Part shown: piece after piece, positions 59,087 to 64,000 of the stretch
How positions within the stretch are numbered: position 1 is the first letter of the stretch
How the letters are laid out: every line of letters starts with the position of its first letter
Source of the DNA: Paracentrotus lividus
Taxonomy: Eukaryota; Echinodermata; Echinoidea; Camarodonta; Echinidae
Assembly: GCA_940671915.1 (NCBI GenBank)
Contig: CALNVZ010000641.1
Span: 6,228,890-6,292,889, forward strand
DNA: 64,000 nucleotides
Direction of reading: 5' to 3'
Notes under the pieces: generated by a model
What the model saw: only the letters and a program-made list of their open reading frames with translations
Database searches by the model: none
What the model was told of the DNA's origin: nothing
Position numbers and translations under genes: made by a program

Positions 59087-59687
59087 CTCATCAAGGCAAA
59101 ATTTAGTTTTGAAAAATGGAGGACCGACTCAATTGCTTTTGTTGACCTTGGATTCCAATGGGTTCGAAGGACCCACAGTGTTAATTAATAGTAAACAGGG
59201 GTATATAACATGTTTTTATAATGTTTTATAATTAATTTAGGGGGGNNNNNNNNNNNNNNNNNNNNNNNNNNNNNNNNNNNNNNNNNNNNNNNNNNNNNNN
59301 NNNNNNNNNNNNNNNNNNNNNNNNNNNNNNNNNNNNNNNNNNNNNNNNNNNNNNNNNNNNNNNNNNNNNNNNNNNNNNNNNNNNNNNNNNNNNNNNNNNN
59401 NNNNNNNNNNNNNNNNNNNNNNNNNNNNNNNNNNNNNNNNNNNNNNNNNNNNNNNNNNNNNNNNNNNNNNNNNNNNNNNNNNNNNNNNNNNNNNNNNNNN
59501 NNNNNNNNNNNNNNNNNNNNNNNNCCCTCATCAAGGCAAAATTTAGTTTTTGAAAAATGGAGGACCGACTCAATTGCTTTTGTTGACCTTGATTCCAATG
59601 GTTCGAAGGACCACCAGTGTTAATTAATAGTAAACAGGGGTATATAACATGTTTTTATAATGTTTATTAATTAATTTAGGGGGGGGG
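59087..59687. other. Scaffold gap (N, 59246-59524) flanked by a false duplication
   Basis: The 160 bases before the gap (59087-59245) are repeated after it (59527-59687). About six differences are seen, nearly all one-base changes in homopolymers (TTTT/TTTTT, GG/G, GGG/GG, G run length). This is the pattern of two contig ends that should overlap. Confidence 0.9.
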
Positions 59688-60182
59688 CATTTGAGCATTA
59701 AAATATCATTATTTCTAAGCAAATAATATTTCTCTCGCATTACTAATACTCCATTATGTAATGCAGGTTGAAATTATACCAGAAAAACTAACCCTTTGCA
59801 GTTTGTTGCTTTTCTTCAGGGGTAGAATTATTGTAATTTTAATGAAAAAAAAGTGAAGATTTGAGGGGAAACAATGCGGAGATCTGCCTTCGTCGGTAGA
59901 AGCTAGGGTAGCGCATGACCTTATGTATTACAAGGCGAGAATTTCAAGATGTGTACCAAAACGTTTTAAGTATCTAATTTCAAAGTTTTAAAACCTGTTT
60001 AAAACCACATTTTCCCATTACACACCAATTGTTTTAAAGGTTTGGCGTCCTGGGAGCAATATTTTGATTTATAGATGCCATAGATAACCAATGTGGTAAA
60101 GTATATCCAGACAGGGATGGCATAAGCTCTCATTGCCTTGAGAGTACTTCAGGCCACTTCTTGTTCTTTTCTTTTCTGACTA

Positions 60183-60790
60183 TCCTCTCTCTCTCTCTCT
60201 CTCATATTTTCTTTCTGTACATCCTTACTTACATTTTTACGCCTCTGTTGATGTGTGTGGGGGTGTGTGTGAGTGCGGGTAGGTGTGGGTGTGTTTGTAT
60301 GATGATGTGCGTGGGATTGTATGTTTTTGCGGGTGCGCGCGAGGGAGCGTGTGTGTGTCCTTGTATGTGTGCTTCGTGTAACTTCATGACGGGTAAATCC
60401 TGAGACTCGTTTGAGTAGCCTTTTCAAAATAAATACAATTGATTCTAAAGTAGCAATCCAAGATTGTTTGCATTGGAAATGGAGAGGGAGGTTTGCGGCT
60501 ATTTATAAATACAAAATTGCTCCAATTGCATTTGTTTATGTATTCAAACATTATACTGTATGGTCGGGATCATTTTTAGGGAAAGTGCAGTGTAACCTCT
60601 AAAGCCTAACGTTCAAGTGAATTCACAATTCCTCTCTCTCTCTCTGTCTATCTATCTCTCCCTTTCTCATTCTCTTTTTTTCCTTTTCTCTTTCTATCTT
60701 TCTTTCTCTGCTTTTCTGTATCTCTCACTCCATTTTTTCATACTCTTTGTCATTCTCCTTCTTCACCTGATGTCCTTCCCCAACCCTTCA
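60183..60790. repeat. CT and GT microsatellite tracts
   Basis: CT-rich at 60185-60205 and 60632-60750; GTGTG-rich at 60250-60370. There is no gene. Confidence 0.85.
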
Positions 60791-61928
60791 CCAAATCATA
60801 TTCCCTCCATGACGTGTTTCTTACTTTACCCAAACCTAAAATAGTAGACAAATAATTTTGAATACTGTGTGGGGTGTGATGGAGTCGGGGACGGGTGTCT
60901 GAGAAATTGGGCTAGAGACAATTGGACATAATGCGTCATAAGCCAACAACATAGAGCTGCTCATAAACAGATTTAAAATGAAATGCTATCTTACTTCCTA
61001 CGAGTTACTGTGAAGCGCACATGATTTTGTTGTTCAGTGTCTTAGAGGTTTTCAAAACGGAGACAAACTCGTGGATTGGTAAAAAAAAAAAAACTTTCAT
61101 AAGATTCATGTACACTTTAATAAAAACTAGGATTTTTACGGTAGATAAGATGTATTTTATATCCATGCCATGAACTGTGTGACTGACAAGCGAGAGCTTT
61201 TAATTCCTCAAATACTTACACTCGGAAGTATAGTTTTTTTGTTTTTTGTTTTTTAAATGATACCGTAAATTTGGTTCCGTAAGACTTGAACAATTTTTAA
61301 GTTGTGAGCTTCTGTTTCTTAGATTTTGAAATGATATAAAACACTGTTATACTACCCCTTATAGCTCTAGTTCAACAGATTCCACTTTTTAAAATCTATT
61401 TTATTATTTTTGTTAATTCTTTTTACATTTAAAAATAGTAAAGTAGAGTGAAAAGAAAATGTGTTTCTCGAAATTCATTTGTCCCTTTTTTTGGCGGTGA
61501 TTGCAGTGAGAGTAAAAAATGTAGCTCCAAAAAAAATTCAAATAATGTCAATAAACTTTGAAAAGAACAATATACATGACAGCTCGCAGGAAAAGAGATA
61601 TTAAAACTCAATCCTTCTGCGGAAGCTTTCTCTTTTATTAATTCATTTGGATACCTATATGCCAGGCTGAGCAGGTGTACGCATGTATGCGGTACGTCTG
61701 ATTAATATTTTCTGTATCTGTCTTCTCAACCGAGGAATTAATTTGAGGTGACATTCCAAGAACCTCGACCTTTTTTCTCTCGTTTTTATGATTGCCTAGT
61801 CGGATGTGTACATTTCAACGCATTCTATGAACATTATTAGATGAATTATTTTCATTAAATATTTTTAAACGCAAAAAAAAAAAGAACCGCTGAAAGTGTT
61901 TATGTCATAAAAGAGAACTAGTGGTGTA

Positions 61929-61985
61929 TAACTGAGTCAAAAAGGGTCTGAGCTTTCGATCCTAGCAGAATCTTCGTCAGAGTTA
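61929..61985 (-). ncRNA. Possible hammerhead-ribozyme relic
   Basis: On the - strand CTGACGA (61974-61980) is followed by a 5-base-pair stem GATTC/GGATC with loop TGCTA, then GAAA (61954-61957). These are the CUGANGA and GAAA core boxes with a correct stem II. TAACT just before CTGACGA can pair with AGTTA at 61929-61933, right after a CTC cleavage triplet (stem I). Stem III is poor. Hammerheads of this sort occur in Penelope-like elements and retrozymes. Confidence 0.4.
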
Positions 61986-63400
61986 ATGACCAATAAAATA
62001 TTTTTTATTATACATCCACGTCATTACTACACTTCATTAATATACATCCCCATCATAATTCTGAACTTGTAATCCTGTATAAAAATTAAAGTCATTATTA
62101 TTGCTTTTATTAACTAAACCAATATAATATAAAAATAAAAACGTTTAGCAGGGACCAGACCTTTTAACAACTAAAATAAATTCACGTCTGAAGTTTATCG
62201 ACAGTCACGCTATGCTGTAAGTGAAGAACGCTAGATTTCTTAACAGATTATCGTCTTCGTAAGAGGTAGGCCGTCTTTATGACCCTTTTCCAAATGTGAT
62301 GCCCAGATTTCTCTGATGCTATCTTTATAATAATAATAATCATTCTAAAAAGACAAACCTTCTTCATAAACAAATTCCCGATAAAACAAGCGCGGGTGCC
62401 TGGATTTTTTTTTTCTTTTTCTAAGACACCAACTATCAGATGACGCACTTATGTGGTGTATACGAACTAACTCATTAAGGCGGTTTAGATTACAAGCCAC
62501 AAATCTCGTCATTGCAGACACTTTTCACAGTCTTTCCCCAATGTTCGCCATGTCTGACAAACGCGGACATGTCTCTGCATCTATTTACGGTCTTATTTTG
62601 ACGTCGAATCGCGGCGGGCAAATTGAGGAGTCGTGACTTTTCTTCCAAAAGACTTGATGGTGCACGATTACTTCGTGATTTAGGATGCAGAAAACAAAAA
62701 ATGCGAGAATGAGAGAGAAGCGGGGGCATTGTAAAACCCTTTTTTTTTCTGTTAAGATGGTGTTGATCATTGTGTTTGTACCTACAAAGGGTTGCCTTGT
62801 CTGAAGTTTGGTCAATCATCAAAACACCATGAGGACTTTTGATTGAATTTGCTCCAGTGGCATTGTTTGTGAGAAACAATTAGAATTTATCACAGTGTTT
62901 AAACACAACTAATACGTGAGAAAGGTTACACCATGAACACCTTTCAAGATCCTATAACGATCGTGTTCGACATTTACATAATTGTCTCTTGCGAAATCGA
63001 GGTTGGAACCTTTTGTAATACAATAGAAACACCACTTATTAAATGTTACCAAAGTGTGAGACGAATTTGATCAACTGGTAAATGTGTCAAGGTGATTCTA
63101 TATGTCAAGATTCAGACAGTCAGATGAGAATAAGTGGAGTTATTACAAACATTATATTAAAAAAAAAACGAAACATTTGGTTCTCACTAAATTGCTGTCA
63201 ATAATGATGTTTGCTCATGCGATTAGCATGTTCCTTCTAATGCAAAAAAAAATAACCTTCGGATCTTCAATAGCTCCAACGAAATAACTCACACTCGAGT
63301 TTCTGGGAGTAAATTTCTTTCAAAAAGTGTTATTTATGTCAAGGCCATCAACACCATCTCAGGTATTTAAGCATTCTTGGTCGCCACTTATCACTCAGGA
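61986..63400. other. No gene seen
   Basis: AT-rich; the open frames at 62490-62879 show no recognisable domain or codon signal. Confidence 0.45.
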
Positions 63401-63413
63401 TACAGATGCGTTA

Positions 63414-63664
63414 TGCGGCGGTCACAACTCGCCGTACCTTCGACGTGCAACTCCCTACGATGGATTTCGTAGAAAAATCGTGCAGCGCAGGTACCTCGCA
63501 GGCACGTTGTATGTACGACGTGCAGGACGTTTTTCCAATACTCTTACTACAGAAACGCAGGAATCGCAGAAATTGACCATAGACCTGTGCATGCATCGTG
63601 CAATCGACGCAGGCTACGTTGATTGCACGTGCCCCGTAGCCTACGACGAGTTGTGACCGCCGCA
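63414..63664. mobile_element. MITE, 251 bp, TGCGGCGGTCACAACTCG ends, TTA target duplication
   Basis: TGCGGCGGTCACAACTCG and its exact inverse, flanked by TTA at 63411 and 63665. The interior has further inverted blocks such as CGTACCTTCGACGTGCA. TTA duplications are typical of PIF/Harbinger elements. Confidence 0.85.
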
Positions 63665-64000
63665 TTACAACTAAAGCAAGCATGTTTATTTCTGAACTTT
63701 TGACCATTATTCTTCCACTCAAACTAACTCGTCCTATGCCAACTCGGCTTATAGATCACATCATGCCCTTCATGCCCTTTTCACAGAAGGAAGAAACAGA
63801 TAGAGGGTTAAATAAAATAAACTGAAAAATGAGATGAAGATGTCAAGCAAAGAAAAGCTCCGCATAAAAAAAATTAAAAACATGAAAAAATGGGATCTGA
63901 AAATCTGAATCCGACGCCTTACTGTCTTTAAGTTGATATGGTAAATAACATTAGTCTGTTCTTGCATAATTTTAACAAAATTCAAGTGGCCCAACCTTCT

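Noticed and set aside
62490-62879. 129-codon open frame on -
   Set aside because: No recognisable motif or plausible splice signals; the length is within chance for the window.
1-64000. LTR retrovirus-like elements or Polintons
   Set aside because: No long direct terminal repeats, capsid, integrase or polymerase segments were seen in any frame.

Overview
The window looks like nuclear DNA from a marine invertebrate animal. It is AT-rich, has widely spaced short exons with GT/AG introns, and is crowded with short inverted-repeat transposons (MITEs), tRNA-derived repeats, microsatellites and long homopolymer runs. An echinoderm such as a sea urchin is my best guess, from the repeat style and the receptor type, but the sequence alone does not prove it.

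Two genes can be supported, both class B1 (secretin-family) G-protein-coupled receptors. They lie tail to tail. On the + strand, 9958-11855 carries the last three coding exons (TM6, TM7, cytoplasmic tail) of a CRF/DH44- or PDF-receptor-like gene. Its upstream exons are not visible in the first 9.9 kb. On the - strand, 18997-37323 carries a nearly complete calcitonin-type receptor in 13 coding exons: signal peptide, six-cysteine hormone-binding domain, seven TM segments and tail. All splice sites are canonical, and phases agree at every junction except exon 7-8 and those around exon 12. Four exons (7, 9, 12, 13) do not keep the family reading frame throughout. A scaffold gap at 59246-59524 is flanked by two near-identical copies of the same 160 bases that differ almost only by homopolymer indels. 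The frame breaks may therefore be consensus errors rather than gene death.

Layout: 1-4.4 kb, inverted arms and paired MITEs; 5.9-8.9 kb, two abutting inverted-repeat elements (Tc1/mariner-like, 1.6 kb; and a 1 kb element with repeated subterminal motifs); 9.3-11.9 kb, the + strand receptor end; 13.6-20.1 kb, nested MITEs and two foldback elements that each carry outward-facing tRNA-like promoters; 18.8-37.4 kb, the calcitonin-type receptor with introns full of repeats; 38-64 kb, no gene recognised, only pyrimidine tracts, MITEs, short tandem duplications, a tRNA-derived SINE, LINE reverse-transcriptase relics and a possible hammerhead-ribozyme relic.

The two receptors would each bind a peptide hormone outside the cell and probably signal through Gs/cAMP, as is usual in the family. 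Nothing in the sequence ties them to one pathway beyond their adjacency.
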